From: Alphaproteobacteria bacterium
GTDB taxonomy: Bacteria; Pseudomonadota; Alphaproteobacteria; Caulobacterales; Aquidulcibacteraceae
Length of the DNA stretch: 64,000 nt
Assembly (NCBI GenBank): GCA_016124255.1
Contig: WGOB01000017.1
Span: 1-64,000 of the forward strand
Reading direction: 5' to 3'
The translations under genes and the position numbers were made by a program. Each line of letters opens with the position of its first letter. Within the stretch, counting starts at the first letter, position 1. Positions 50,045 to 59,514 of this stretch are shown one piece after another. Under the pieces are notes generated by a model. The model worked only from the letters and a program-made list of their open reading frames with translations, did not search any database and was not told where the DNA came from.

Positions 50045-51289
50045 TCAGAGCGGACGGCGGAAACGGACGTCGCTTGCGCCCGCGCCGCCGGGCGCGCTGT
50101 CGGGCGCTGCGTCGGTGAGCGGATCAAGCGGCAGATCGATCGATGCGCTGGCGGCCGCTTCAGCAGCCTGCCCGCCGGCGACGCGATAGGCGATCACCAG
50201 CGCGTTCGGGTTAGCAGCGCCGCCGTCGCGAACCACTTCGGGGCCCGCCGCCGGCGGCGCCTGCGCGTCGCGATTGCCCAGCACGCCATGCACCGAGCGC
50301 GCGGCCGGCACGATCCGCGCGATGCGCCGGAAGACGTCGTACCAGAACGGCGCGCCAAGTCCGATCAGGCCGCCCGCGACCAGGACGGAGATGAACCAGA
50401 GAAAGCCCCCGCCGCCGGGCGCCGACACGCGCGCGCCGGCGTTGCTCAAGATTTCGGAGAACGGCGGGTTCGGCGGGACCTCGGCGCCGGCGGCGCGATT
50501 GATGCGCGGGCAGCGCGGATCCTGCGCCACGATCAGCACCGCATTCTCCAGGCAATACGGATACGCCATGTAGCCGATCGGCAGCCCGGAATCGGCGAAT
50601 TCCTGCGCCTGCGCGACCATGGCGCGCGCCCGGTCTGCGCCGTCGCCCTCGACGGCGCGCTGCTCCTGGTTCACCGCGATGCGTTCGATCGCGGCGCTGA
50701 TCTGCGGCGTCGTCGCCAGGCGGTGGAAGATGTAGAACGCGTCGATGTTCGCCGCGAACGCGAACACCATTGCCGCCATCACCGAGAGCACCTGCGCGCG
50801 GCGGCGGAAGTATTCCGATTGCGCGTCGGTGTAGCGCTCGAACTCGTAGGCCGCGATCGTCAGGGCGCGGCGCAGATTGGGGAAGCCGAGCGCCTTCAGG
50901 CGCGCGCCGGTCTCGCTGCGCGCGAACCCTTCGATGAATTGCAGCGTCGTGAGCTTGTGCTTCTTGCGCGTGAAGAACCAGCTCAGGATCGGCAGGTTGC
51001 GCAGCCACCAGAAGCGGCCTTTTCCGCCGAACGAGACGCTCTCGGTCATGTTGCGCGCGAACCGCCCCGCGTCGGCGGACGTCCGCGTGGCGTCGCCGGC
51101 TGCGGGGCGCGCGGCGTCGCCGTCCGCGAGTTTTGCGAGCACGTCGTCGTGCAGCGTGCGCAGCGCTTCCTCAAGCCCCGCGCGGCGCAGCGCGAACGCC
51201 TTGTGCACGCCTTCGATCAGGATCGACACCGCGGTCGACAAGAACGCCATCAGGCCCGCAAAGGCGAGCAGCGCCACCAGCAGATTCAT
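50045..51289 (-). CDS. Multi-TM protein, unknown function
   Basis: MNLLVALLAFAGLMAFLSTAVSILIEGVHKAFALRRAGLEEALRTLHDDV..., further TM segments. Confidence 0.75.
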   Translation of the reverse strand: MNLLVALLAFAGLMAFLSTAVSILIEGVHKAFALRRAGLEEALRTLHDDVLAKLADGDAARPAAGDATRTSADAGRFARNMTESVSFGGKGRFWWLRNLPILSWFFTRKKHKLTTLQFIEGFARSETGARLKALGFPNLRRALTIAAYEFERYTDAQSEYFRRRAQVLSVMAAMVFAFAANIDAFYIFHRLATTPQISAAIERIAVNQEQRAVEGDGADRARAMVAQAQEFADSGLPIGYMAYPYCLENAVLIVAQDPRCPRINRAAGAEVPPNPPFSEILSNAGARVSAPGGGGFLWFISVLVAGGLIGLGAPFWYDVFRRIARIVPAARSVHGVLGNRDAQAPPAAGPEVVRDGGAANPNALVIAYRVAGGQAAEAAASASIDLPLDPLTDAAPDSAPGGAGASDVRFRRPL

Positions 51290-51361
51290 CTTCCCGCTCC
51301 ATCCACACCCAAGTCCGCGCGTCTCGCGCGCCGCGGCGTCGCGGCCCGCTGGCGCGCGTGT

Positions 51362-52165
51362 TTATCCTCTGCGCCGATGCCGCCACGCCCGAAAGCGTAC
51401 AAACAGCAGATAAATTCCCAAGAGCACCACGACGACGCCGATCCCGGCGACGACGAGGCCCAGCGTCGATTGCGTCGGCGGCCACGCCGCGCTCGGCTGC
51501 GCCGTGCTGGCGCTCGTCTCCTGCGGCGCCGGCGCGGACGGCGCCGTCTCGATCGGCGCCTCGGGCGGCGGCGCGGACTCGTTATCCGTCAGAATGAGCG
51601 CGCCGGCGCCCGCGGCGCCCGCGCCCGCGATCACCGTTCCCAGCGCCGCCGCACCCGGCTTTTCCGTCGGCGCCGGCTCGACCGGCACATGCACCGTCGG
51701 CTGATCATTGATCCGGATCGTGACGGTTTCCCCGGCGCTCAGCGCCTTGCTGACTTTCGGATAGAGCTTCTCGTACGCGTTGCGGCTCGCGCCGACGCTG
51801 TGGTGCCCGCGCTTGTCGACGCCGGTCGCTGCGCCCACGAGCAGGCAGCCCATCGTTTCCTTTTCGGTGTTGCCGGCGTGAATGAGAATGTACTCAAAGC
51901 CCGGCACGTTCTGCAGATGCAGCATGCCCTGGTGCCAATTGGCGCCGAATTTCTTGTCGTAGCGCTTGCCTTCGCGCTCGTGCCAGCCGCCCTCCGCGCG
52001 CAATTTAAGCTCGTACTCGCCCGCTGGGATCCGCGTTTCGCCCATGACCTTGGCGCCGTCGCGGCCTTGATCCTCAAGCGTGAAGCACTCGAACGCGTCG
52101 TCGATGTAGAGGCGCCCGAGCGTCGCCTCGGTGTCGGCGGCGAAGCGGTCGACGCGAAGTCTCAT
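51362..52165 (-). CDS. DUF5675-like domain with C-terminal TM anchor
   Basis: MRLRVDRFAADTEATLGRLYIDDAFECFTLEDQ...KVMGETRIPAGEYELKLR...GMLHLQNVPGFEYILIHAGNTEKETMGCLLVG; C-term LGLVVAGIGVVVVLLGIYLLFV. Confidence 0.75.
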   Translation of the reverse strand: MRLRVDRFAADTEATLGRLYIDDAFECFTLEDQGRDGAKVMGETRIPAGEYELKLRAEGGWHEREGKRYDKKFGANWHQGMLHLQNVPGFEYILIHAGNTEKETMGCLLVGAATGVDKRGHHSVGASRNAYEKLYPKVSKALSAGETVTIRINDQPTVHVPVEPAPTEKPGAAALGTVIAGAGAAGAGALILTDNESAPPPEAPIETAPSAPAPQETSASTAQPSAAWPPTQSTLGLVVAGIGVVVVLLGIYLLFVRFRAWRHRRRG

Positions 52166-52339
52166 AAAGGCCCCCCTGGCCCCACCATATGCGCCTCGCA
52201 CATGCCCCACAATGCCGCCATTGGGCTCGCGCGGCTGGCGAATCCGCACCGCCGGCCCGCGCGGCGCAGTCTCGGCTCTGGAAACGCTGGCCTTTGCGTC
52301 GCGCCGGACGTAGGAAAAGCGGGGAGGCGAAGGCGGCGG

Positions 52340-53800
52340 ATGATGCAAGAGGGCGCCGAACGGGCGATCCGGCTGGCGTCGATCGTAGCGATCGACATGG
52401 CCGGCTTCTCAAGTCTTTCTGAACGGGACCAGCGGCGCGCCGCGCGCCACGTGGAGGCGCTGCGCGCGCGCATCGAGGCGACGGCCGCGGCGCACGAAGG
52501 CCGCGTGTTCAACACCGCCGGCGACGGCTTCATGCTGGAATTTTCGTCCGCCGGTTCTGCGCTTGGCGCCATCCAGGACGTGCTCGACAAGCGCCCGAAA
52601 GGCGAGCCTGACATCCGCGTCGGCGCCCATGTCGGCGACGTCGTCGTCACCGCGACCAACGATCTCCTGGGCCACGGCGTGAACGTCGCCGCCCGCCTGC
52701 AGGCGCTTGCAGCGCCGAATTCAGCGCTGGTTTCCAGCGAATTCCGCTCGATGGCGCGCAACTCGCCGTCTGCGGTGTTCATGGCGCGCGGGCGCCAGCC
52801 GCTCAACAATATCGACCAGAAGGTGCAGACCTTCGCGATCCTCTCCAATGACGCGCGGCGCAAACGCTTGATGACGCGCGTGGGGTGGGGCGCAGGCGTC
52901 GCCGCCGCCGCAGCCGCGCTCGCCTTTCTCAGCCCGATGGCGATCGATTTTCTGTCGAAGCAGGATTTCCTGCGCCCGCAAGCGGTCGCCGCGCCGGAAA
53001 GCGGCGCAAAAACCGACGCCGGCGCAGTCCAGACTGAAGAGAAGGCCGCTGCGGACGCCGGCGCCGCCCCCGGCGCGCCGGCGCCGGGCGATGTGTTCAA
53101 GGATTGCGACGCGTGTCCCGAGATGGTGCTGCTGCCGTCGGGACAATTCCAGATGGGCGCGCCCGCGGGCGAGCGCGGCGCCACCGATGTGGAGCGGCCG
53201 CTGCGCACGATCCGCATCGCGCCAATCGCCGTGTCCAAATACGAAATCACGTATGAGCAGTATGACGCCTGCGCCAGCGCGGGCGGATGCAACGGCTTCT
53301 ATCCCCCTGAGCGCGGCGGGGGACGCGGGCGCCGCCCTGTCGTCGGCGTCGCCTGGCGTGACGCGCAGGCCTACATCACCTGGCTCAACGCGGTGACGGA
53401 AGGCCCCGCCTACCGTCTGCTGAGCGAAGCGGAATGGGAATACGCCGCCCGCGGCGGGACAGCCACGGCGTATGCGTTCGGCGATGCGATCACGCGCCAG
53501 CAGGCGGTGTTTCAATCGCGGCTCACCGATCCGGTCGGCAGCTACCCCGCCAACGCCTTCGGCCTTTTCGACATGCACGGCAACGCCGCTGAATGGGTCG
53601 AGGATTGCTACAATTCGAATTACACCGGCTTGCCGACGCACGGCGGCCCGGTGACGAGCGGACAATGCAATCTCCGCCTTTACCGCGGCGGCGCCTACAG
53701 CGACGGGCCCAACGTGTTGCGATCGGCCAACCGGCGGCGCGCCTCGATGACGATCCGTGACGGGACGATCGGCTTCCGCGTGGCGCGCGAGATGAATTGA
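52340..53800 (+). CDS. Class III adenylate/guanylate cyclase-like domain - TM - FGE/SUMF1 fusion
   Basis: IVAIDMAGFSSLSERDQRRA...RVFNTAGDGFMLEF...VGDVVVTATNDLLGHGVNVAARLQALA; TM VGWGAGVAAAAAALAFL; FGE: MVLLPSGQFQMGAPAGERG...LLSEAEWEYAARGG...FGLFDMHGNAAEWVEDCY...LYRGGAY...IGFRVARE. Confidence 0.88.
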   Translation: MMQEGAERAIRLASIVAIDMAGFSSLSERDQRRAARHVEALRARIEATAAAHEGRVFNTAGDGFMLEFSSAGSALGAIQDVLDKRPKGEPDIRVGAHVGDVVVTATNDLLGHGVNVAARLQALAAPNSALVSSEFRSMARNSPSAVFMARGRQPLNNIDQKVQTFAILSNDARRKRLMTRVGWGAGVAAAAAALAFLSPMAIDFLSKQDFLRPQAVAAPESGAKTDAGAVQTEEKAAADAGAAPGAPAPGDVFKDCDACPEMVLLPSGQFQMGAPAGERGATDVERPLRTIRIAPIAVSKYEITYEQYDACASAGGCNGFYPPERGGGRGRRPVVGVAWRDAQAYITWLNAVTEGPAYRLLSEAEWEYAARGGTATAYAFGDAITRQQAVFQSRLTDPVGSYPANAFGLFDMHGNAAEWVEDCYNSNYTGLPTHGGPVTSGQCNLRLYRGGAYSDGPNVLRSANRRRASMTIRDGTIGFRVAREMN

Positions 53801-53835
53801 CGGCGCCGCGCGCCGGCTGATCCAAGGGGGACGCG

Positions 53836-54753
53836 ATGCAGTGGATCTTGTCCGCACGCCTGTTTCTGAACGCGCTCGAGCGGCTTTTGCGGCGACGGAT
53901 GGCGGCGATGTCCGCCCGTCCCGAAACCGCCGCCGCCGCGCGCGGTTCGGCACGGCGGCGCTTTGCGCAGCAGGCCGCGGCCGGTGCGCTGATGGTCGCT
54001 CTCGCCGGCTGCGCCAGCAGCGGGAGCTCTGTCGGCGCGGCGCCGCCGCCCCCGCCGCCTCCACCACCGCCTCCACCCCCGCCGCCGCCTCCGCCGCGGC
54101 CGATGCCGCCGGATGATCGCGCGCCGACCGAGTCTGATGGCGGGCTGCCGAATTTCCCATGGCCTGCGCCCACGCCGACCGATTTCACCGTGTTGCCGCG
54201 CTCCTATTTCGCGACCGCGCGCAACCAATGGGACGTGAACACGCTTCTGCGCCGCGCGCTCAACGGCGCAGGCTATTCAGGGCGCTACAGCTATTATTCG
54301 GTGCCGAATGGATTTGCGCTGGTGGCGCGGATCGAACGGCTGCGCGGGCAGGATGATCCGCGTCCGGACGAAGCCGAGCGCTTCGGCCTCGCCGATGAGG
54401 CCTCGCCCGGCCTGATCGGCGCGATCATGGGCGTGCTCTTCCCCCGCGTCGGTTTCTACCGCCAGGTCGTTTTCCTGGTGACCGACCAGCCCTGGCGCCC
54501 GACGAGCGGGCCGCTGCCGCCGCCGCTCAACGCGACGCAGGCCGAGATCATTCTGCGCAACGGTGCCGACGCGCTGCCGCAGATCTATCAGCGCATGCCG
54601 TTCGAGACCGGCTACCGCGTCACCGCGCTCATCTATGAATTCGTGAACCGGGAAGGCGACCAGCGCACCCGCGCCAGCGGCGCGACGGAAAAGCGCCACA
54701 CCGCGCGCACGCATCTGATGCGCGCCGGCATCTGGCGGCGGCTGGAGAACTAA
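53836..54753 (+). CDS. Lipoprotein with long polyproline linker
   Basis: LMVALAGCASS lipobox-like; (P)18 tract; C-terminal domain DFTVLPRSYFATARNQWDVNTLLRRALNGAGYSGRYSYYSVPNGFALVARIERL. Start uncertain. Confidence 0.7.
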   Translation: MQWILSARLFLNALERLLRRRMAAMSARPETAAAARGSARRRFAQQAAAGALMVALAGCASSGSSVGAAPPPPPPPPPPPPPPPPPPRPMPPDDRAPTESDGGLPNFPWPAPTPTDFTVLPRSYFATARNQWDVNTLLRRALNGAGYSGRYSYYSVPNGFALVARIERLRGQDDPRPDEAERFGLADEASPGLIGAIMGVLFPRVGFYRQVVFLVTDQPWRPTSGPLPPPLNATQAEIILRNGADALPQIYQRMPFETGYRVTALIYEFVNREGDQRTRASGATEKRHTARTHLMRAGIWRRLEN

Positions 54754-54812
54754 GGATACGATCAAACAAGATCTGAAGCCCGCCGCCTGAAGTCAATCAG
54801 CTCGCACACGCT

Positions 54813-56198
54813 TCAGTCCGCGCGCGCGGCGACGTGCGCGGCGGCGATATGGCGCGCGATCATCGCCGCCATCTCCGGATAATCGAAATAGGTGGTGTGG
54901 ACGAGGCTGTTCCAGATCATCGCGTCGTTGGGAATGTTCTCAAACAGCTCCTTGTGATTGCCGCCCACGCTGAAAATCTCGCCGCGATACTTCTCCAGAA
55001 GCGCGATCGCCGCCGCTCTTGCGCCGGCCTCGATCCGCTCCGCCAGCGGTCCGTCGAGTTCGGCGCGGACGCAGTTGAACACCGAGGGCTGCGTATCGAC
55101 CGCGGCGGGCCGCTGATCGCCGACGCTGCCGAACGCCATGCCGCGGAAGATGTTGCGCACCGTCCGGTTCATCGCGCCGCGGAAGAGGATTTCCGCGCCC
55201 ACGCCGAACACCAGGCGATAAAGCCCGTAGATCAGCATCCAGATGAGGCCCAGCACCGCCAGCGGCGTCACGATCACGAACCAATAGCCGGCCATGTCGC
55301 CGCGCTGGAGGCCGAGGCACGCGAGCCCTTCGCAATCGGCGCCGGCCCACCCGCCGAACTCCACGCCGAGCGCATGCGCGATCACGAACGCCAGCACCGC
55401 CAGCATCAGCAGGATCGTCAGCCGCACGCCCCAGAGCACGCCCCCGACGCGCGATCCGCGAATGAGCGCGCCGGGCGCGAACGGCTCGATCTTCACGGCC
55501 TCCGCCGCGTTCAGCACCGCGATCGCTTCATCGCGCGGGTGCCAGATCGCGAAAATCTTCGCCGCCTCGCTGCGCAGCGAGCCCGGGCGCGACACGCGCC
55601 GCATGCCCTGGACGGCTTCCTTCAACATGAAATAGAACGCGATCCCGCCGATCAGCAGGATCAATAGCATTCCCGCGACAACGGCCGGCGGCGCGCCGCC
55701 GACCATGAGCATGTTGTAGGCGATGGACGACAGGATCGTCACGGCGAGCCCGACCGCGCCGATGACGCCGATCGCAATGAAGAAATACGCGCCGAACCGC
55801 TGAAACGCCGAGACCGCGCTCCGAAGATACGGCGTGCCGACCGTCGTCAGGCTGGCGATCGTCCGGCGCCGGCCCTTTTTGCCCCAACGCAGATAGATGG
55901 CCGCGTCATTGGCGACATTGCCGCCGTGGCTGTGGCCGACGATATGCACCTCTTCCTTCTTTGAGCGCTGGCGCACCTCGGCGGCGAGCGCCTCGGCCGC
56001 CTTCTCGCGGTCGACGACGCTGTTGGCGCCCGACCATTTGAAGGCGTGATAATCGGCGGCGATCCCCTGGGCGGCGAGTTCCTGCTTCAGCGCCTGGCAG
56101 AACGGCGAATCCGGCTCCCACCATTTCTCGCTCGTCTGGGTCGGCGTTGAATCGCCCGTTCCGTGAACGGAGATCACCCTGATCCGCTTGTCCGCCAT
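54813..56198 (-). CDS. Multi-TM alpha/beta-hydrolase-like protein (PGAP1/lipase-like)
   Basis: RVISVHGTGDSTPTQTSEKWWEPDSPFCQALKQEL...EVHIVGHSHGGNVANDAAIYLRW; several TM segments. Confidence 0.78.
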   Translation of the reverse strand: MADKRIRVISVHGTGDSTPTQTSEKWWEPDSPFCQALKQELAAQGIAADYHAFKWSGANSVVDREKAAEALAAEVRQRSKKEEVHIVGHSHGGNVANDAAIYLRWGKKGRRRTIASLTTVGTPYLRSAVSAFQRFGAYFFIAIGVIGAVGLAVTILSSIAYNMLMVGGAPPAVVAGMLLILLIGGIAFYFMLKEAVQGMRRVSRPGSLRSEAAKIFAIWHPRDEAIAVLNAAEAVKIEPFAPGALIRGSRVGGVLWGVRLTILLMLAVLAFVIAHALGVEFGGWAGADCEGLACLGLQRGDMAGYWFVIVTPLAVLGLIWMLIYGLYRLVFGVGAEILFRGAMNRTVRNIFRGMAFGSVGDQRPAAVDTQPSVFNCVRAELDGPLAERIEAGARAAAIALLEKYRGEIFSVGGNHKELFENIPNDAMIWNSLVHTTYFDYPEMAAMIARHIAAAHVAARAD

Positions 56199-56259
56199 CT
56201 GCTCCCCCGCCGCGCGGCCGCCATTGTCGCGCCGGACGCGGCGCGGCGCAACGCCAGCC

Positions 56260-57213
56260 TCACCGTGCGTCGGGATGAGGCCGCCCAAGCGCGTCGAGCC
56301 CGAGCGCGTCGAGCCCGAGCGCGTCGAGGATGATGGCGCGTTGCGCCGCCCACGCCGGCGTGTCCGGCGCAATCAGCTCGACGTGCGCAGCGTCGGGGAT
56401 CAGGTGGAAGCGCGCCGCGTCCCCCGCAGCGATGAGCTTGTCCGTATACTGAGCGCCGAACCACGGCGGCGCGATCCGGTCATGGGCGGTGTTCACCACG
56501 TCGTGGCCGGCGCCGGTGGGCAAGAGCCGCGTCAGCGAAATGTCCGCGAACGGATCGGCGCCGGCGGCGCCCAGGGAGTCGATCACCTCGGCCCCGCAGC
56601 TTTGGTCGCCCAGCGCCTTGGCCGCGTCGAGATCGGCGAGCCCGCCGACATTGACCACGCGCGCGATCGCAATCGGATCTGTGCTGGGGAGCGGACTGGC
56701 GTCCGGGAGCCGCGCCCGCGCAGCGAGCCACGATGCGAGATGGCCGCCGGCCGAATGGCCGTGCGCAACCAACGGCTCGATATCGAGCGCGAAGCGGGCG
56801 GCGTTGTCGCGCAACGCGTCCGCGGCGGCGGCGACGTCCGCGAACGTGCCGGGATAGCCGCCGCCGTCTTCGTCCACGCCGCGATATTCGATGTTCCACA
56901 CCGCGACGCCATGCGCGCGCAGATCGGCGGCGATATAATTCATGATCGAGAGATCGGCGATCGCCTTGGTCCAGCAGCCGCCATGCACCATCAGCACGGT
57001 CGGGTGCGGGCCCGGCCCCGCCGGCAGCCACACGTCCACGATCTGCTGCGGCAGCGCGCCATAGGCGACGCGATGATCCGCTTGCGGACGATCACGCCCC
57101 AGCAGATCGGGCCAGGTCATCAGCGGCATCGGGGCGGCCTCCCTCGGCGTCGGGCGCTCGGCGGCGGCGCATCCCGCGAGGGCCAGCGCCGCAAGCGCGG
57201 CTGCGATCTTCAC
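56260..57213 (-). CDS. Alpha/beta hydrolase (carboxylesterase type), probable lipoprotein
   Basis: GTG start; LAALALAGCAAAE; VLMVHGGCW; VAHGHSAGGHLASWLAA. Confidence 0.85.
   Translation of the reverse strand: MKIAAALAALALAGCAAAERPTPREAAPMPLMTWPDLLGRDRPQADHRVAYGALPQQIVDVWLPAGPGPHPTVLMVHGGCWTKAIADLSIMNYIAADLRAHGVAVWNIEYRGVDEDGGGYPGTFADVAAAADALRDNAARFALDIEPLVAHGHSAGGHLASWLAARARLPDASPLPSTDPIAIARVVNVGGLADLDAAKALGDQSCGAEVIDSLGAAGADPFADISLTRLLPTGAGHDVVNTAHDRIAPPWFGAQYTDKLIAAGDAARFHLIPDAAHVELIAPDTPAWAAQRAIILDALGLDALGLDALGRPHPDAR
56289..56328. repeat. 15-bp in-frame tandem repeat encoding LDALG x3
   Basis: gcgcgtcgagcccga repeated; C-terminus ILDALGLDALGLDALGRPHPDAR. Confidence 0.85.
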
Positions 57214-57635
57214 GCCTTCTCCGCCAGCAGGAAATTGCCATGCAGCGCCGCGATCGGCGCGGCGCGCTCGTTCTGCCACGCCTCGACATGCACATTCGCC
57301 ACCCGCCGGCCCACACGCACCATGCGCGCGCGCGCGAACGTCTCCACCGGCTTGCCGGAACGGAGATAGTCGATCGTGATGTCGATCGTCTTGGGCAGCC
57401 GCGTCAGCCGCGCAACGACGCTCAATTGCGCGAAAGCCGTCAATTCCATGAACGCCCCGACCGCCCCGCCGTGGAGCGCCGGCAGCGCCGGATTGCCGAT
57501 CAGGGGTTTCTTGAACGGCAGGATGAGCGTGAGTTCGTCGCCATGCGCCTCCGCGCGCACGCCGAGAAACGCCGCGTACGGCACGCGCGCGAGGATCGCC
57601 TCGACGTCGGGGAGGGACGGCGCGTCCTTGCTCAT
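57210..57635 (-). CDS. PaaI-family hotdog thioesterase
   Basis: PFKKPLIGNPALPALHGGAVGAFMELTAFAQL. Confidence 0.87.
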   Translation of the reverse strand: MSKDAPSLPDVEAILARVPYAAFLGVRAEAHGDELTLILPFKKPLIGNPALPALHGGAVGAFMELTAFAQLSVVARLTRLPKTIDITIDYLRSGKPVETFARARMVRVGRRVANVHVEAWQNERAAPIAALHGNFLLAEKA

Positions 57636-58126
57636 GGCTCAGGCTGCGCCGGGCGGGCCGTCAGCATGAACGCGCTTGTCGCATTGGCGATGGGATCGTC
57701 CTCTGCGTCCTCGAATGCGACGGCGCGCACGAACGCGATCGAGCGCGTGAGCTTGTAGCAATGCGCGCTGAGCGTGATGTCGCGCCCCGGCGTCGCCGCG
57801 CGCATATAATCGATCCGCAGGTCGAGCGTCGCGACCGGCGTCAGTTCGTCGAGCGCCGCCATCACCGCCATGCCGCAGACCTGGTCGAGCGCCGCGGTCA
57901 CGACGCCCCCCGCGATGACCCCGGTCTCGGGGTCGCCGATGAGATCCTCGCGGTACGCCACGCGCCCGACAGCCCTGGCCCGCGAGATCGCCGCCACCTC
58001 AAAGCCGATCGCGACCGCGTGCGGCGTGAACTTGCCCATCATGTTCGCGGCGGTGCGCACGAAGGCGGGGGCGTCGTCGGCGATCTTGGGACCGGCTGGC
58101 ATGACGCTGTCTAACCATGTTCGCAT
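57632..58126 (-). CDS. PaaI-family hotdog thioesterase
   Basis: DLIGDPETGVIAGGVVTAALDQVCGMAVMAAL..TLDLRIDYMRAATPGRDI. Confidence 0.87.
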   Translation of the reverse strand: MRTWLDSVMPAGPKIADDAPAFVRTAANMMGKFTPHAVAIGFEVAAISRARAVGRVAYREDLIGDPETGVIAGGVVTAALDQVCGMAVMAALDELTPVATLDLRIDYMRAATPGRDITLSAHCYKLTRSIAFVRAVAFEDAEDDPIANATSAFMLTARPAQPEP

Positions 58127-58212
58127 GCGGTTGCGAAGCCTGGAGGGCGGCGGGTTTCCTTGCGCCTGCAAAACGCTTTAGGGTCCGCTGCGGCAAAACG
58201 GATGGACCCCGC

Positions 58213-59436
58213 ATGAACAAACACGTGACCATCGGCGCAGGCGACTGGACGGCGGCGGCCGAGGCCCTCCTGGAGGATACGATCGCATTGCGCCGCGCGA
58301 TCCACCGCGAGCCGGAACTGGGCCTGCACACGCCCAAGACGGTGGCGAAGGTGGAAGCGGCGTTGGCGGGCCTGCCGTTTGCGTTCAAGCGCGGTCGGTC
58401 AACGACGGGGCTCGTTGCAATCCTGCGCGGCGCCAAGCCCGGCCCCACCGTGCTGCTGCGTGGCGACATGGACGCGCTGCCGATGCCGGAAGACACCGAC
58501 CTGCCGTTCAAGTCGACCATCCCGAACACCATGCACGCCTGCGGGCATGACACGCACACCGCGATGCTCGCCTCCGCCGCGCGCCTGCTCGCCGCCAAAC
58601 GCGACGACCTCGCCGGCACGGTGCTGTTCATGTTCCAGCCGGGCGAAGAGGGCCATTTCGGCGCGCGCTACATGATCGAGGAGGGGATGCTCGACGATCC
58701 CGCGCCAGACGCCGCGTTTGCGCTCCACATCATGCCGAACGCACCGGCGGGCATGTTCTCTGCGAAAGCCGGGCCGATGATGGCGTCGGCCGACCATCTG
58801 CACATCGCCGTGCGTGGTCGCGGCGGGCACGCCTCCATGCCGCACGACACGATCGATCCGATCCCGATCGCCGCCGAGATCGTGATCGCGCTGCAGACGT
58901 TCGTCACGCGCCAGATCAACGCCCACGATCCCGTGGTGGTCACCATCGCGCGCATCGACGCCGGCACCACGCACAATGTGGTGCCGGAGGCGGCCTATAT
59001 GCTCGGCACCGTGCGCGCTGTGTCCGAGTCGGCGCGGTCCAAGATCCATCGCGGCATCCGGCAGGTGGCGGAGAATATCGCCCGCGCGCACGGCGCCACG
59101 GCGGATGTGGAGATCGAGCCGGGGTTCCCGGTGACCGTGAACGACGCGGACGCGGTCGCGCACGCCGAGGCCGCCGTCGCCGGCCTTTTCGGCGCCGACG
59201 CCTGGCATCGGATGGCCGCCCCGATCATGGGCGCGGAAGATTTCTCCTACGTCCTGCACCGCGCCAAAGGCGCCATGATCTTCCTCGGCGTCTGCCCCGA
59301 GGGCGAGGATTTCCGCGCCGCCTGCCCCTGCCATTCCAACAAGATGGTGCTGAACGAGGCGATGATGGCGCGCGGTGTGGCCGTCCATTGTGCGCTGGCC
59401 GAGCGATTCCTGCGGGAGGGGTTCGCGCGTCCGTAA
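58213..59436 (+). CDS. M20-family amidohydrolase/peptidase
   Basis: LRRAIHREPELGLHTPKT; LLRGDMDALPMPED; HACGHDTHTAML; FMFQPGEEGHFGARYMIEEG; MGAEDFSYVL. Confidence 0.95.
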   Translation: MNKHVTIGAGDWTAAAEALLEDTIALRRAIHREPELGLHTPKTVAKVEAALAGLPFAFKRGRSTTGLVAILRGAKPGPTVLLRGDMDALPMPEDTDLPFKSTIPNTMHACGHDTHTAMLASAARLLAAKRDDLAGTVLFMFQPGEEGHFGARYMIEEGMLDDPAPDAAFALHIMPNAPAGMFSAKAGPMMASADHLHIAVRGRGGHASMPHDTIDPIPIAAEIVIALQTFVTRQINAHDPVVVTIARIDAGTTHNVVPEAAYMLGTVRAVSESARSKIHRGIRQVAENIARAHGATADVEIEPGFPVTVNDADAVAHAEAAVAGLFGADAWHRMAAPIMGAEDFSYVLHRAKGAMIFLGVCPEGEDFRAACPCHSNKMVLNEAMMARGVAVHCALAERFLREGFARP

Positions 59437-59514
59437 CCGGGCGCCGCGCCATAAAGTTGACACGGCGTCACGAAGCGGCCGAAAATCGTCTTCAGGGTAG
59501 GAGACGAGAAGGGC

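Noticed and set aside
50288-53800. 1170-aa ORF fused upstream of the cyclase-FGE protein
   Set aside because: The first ~684 codons are antisense to the 50045-52165 genes and low-complexity. Real start is likely MMQEGAERAIRLASIVAIDMAGFS at 52340.
54040-54110. 18-residue polyproline tract in the 53836-54753 lipoprotein
   Set aside because: Proline-rich periplasmic linkers are common in alphaproteobacterial envelope proteins. Kept only as a feature detail.
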